Part shown: one piece after another, positions 5,516 through 5,528 of the stretch | Layout of the letters: every line of letters begins with the position of its first letter | Numbering within the stretch: position 1 is the stretch's first letter | Assembly: GCA_025450095.1 (NCBI GenBank) | Contig: JANWID010000081.1 | Location: 1 to 5,528, forward strand | DNA from: Bacteroidia bacterium | Lineage (GTDB): Bacteria; Bacteroidota; Bacteroidia; AKYH767-A; OLB10 | Length of the DNA: 5,528 bases | Direction of reading: 5' to 3' | Position numbers and translations under genes: made by a program | The notes under the pieces: model-generated | Seen by the model: the letters and a program-made list of their open reading frames with translations, nothing else | The model's database searches: none | Told to the model about the DNA's origin: nothing

Positions 5516-5528
5516 TACTTGCATCAAC

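Overview
The window looks like chromosomal DNA of a Bacteroidota member (Flavobacteriia/Chitinophagia-like; genus not determinable). The evidence is a 697-residue secreted protein ending in a type A sorting domain of the type IX secretion system (T9SS), found only in this phylum. Starts also lack Shine-Dalgarno sequences and are preceded by A-rich leaders, and the intergenic DNA is AT-rich with many stem-loops. All three substantial genes encode exported proteins, so the window is a piece of the cell-surface/secreted-protein repertoire rather than a metabolic operon.

Layout. (1) 1-1164, minus strand: the N-terminal 388 codons of a large secreted protein with a signal peptide and a cysteine cluster; its C-terminus lies beyond the left edge. 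(2) 1165-2411: a 1.25-kb AT-rich gap between divergent genes. I see no credible gene in it, but it holds a plus-oriented terminator-like hairpin, a 12-bp inverted repeat, an inverted pair of TTATCAACA boxes, a CTGTGTG/CACACAG palindrome and a possible decayed mobile-element end. (3) 2412-4505, plus strand: an FG-GAP/VCBS calcium-binding repeat protein with a T9SS type A tail. A 26-bp stem-loop starts 12 nt after its stop, and a 32-nt imperfect direct repeat lies on both sides of the gene. (4) 4506-4777: a hairpin-rich spacer with two mutually exclusive hairpins, then a 49-nt leader without G. (5) 4778-5359, plus strand: a 193-residue lipoprotein with an allene-oxide-cyclase-like barrel motif. 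(6) 5360-5528: a possible 27-codon micro-lipoprotein ORF followed by two palindromes, one with 13-bp arms.

The genes are probably separate transcription units: the first two are divergent, and strong hairpins separate the second from the third. Nothing shows they share a pathway. The most unusual features are the direct repeats around the AT-richer FG-GAP gene, the attenuator-like hairpins before the lipoprotein, the TATCAAC-type boxes in the gap and the micro-lipoprotein ORF. None proves a new system.
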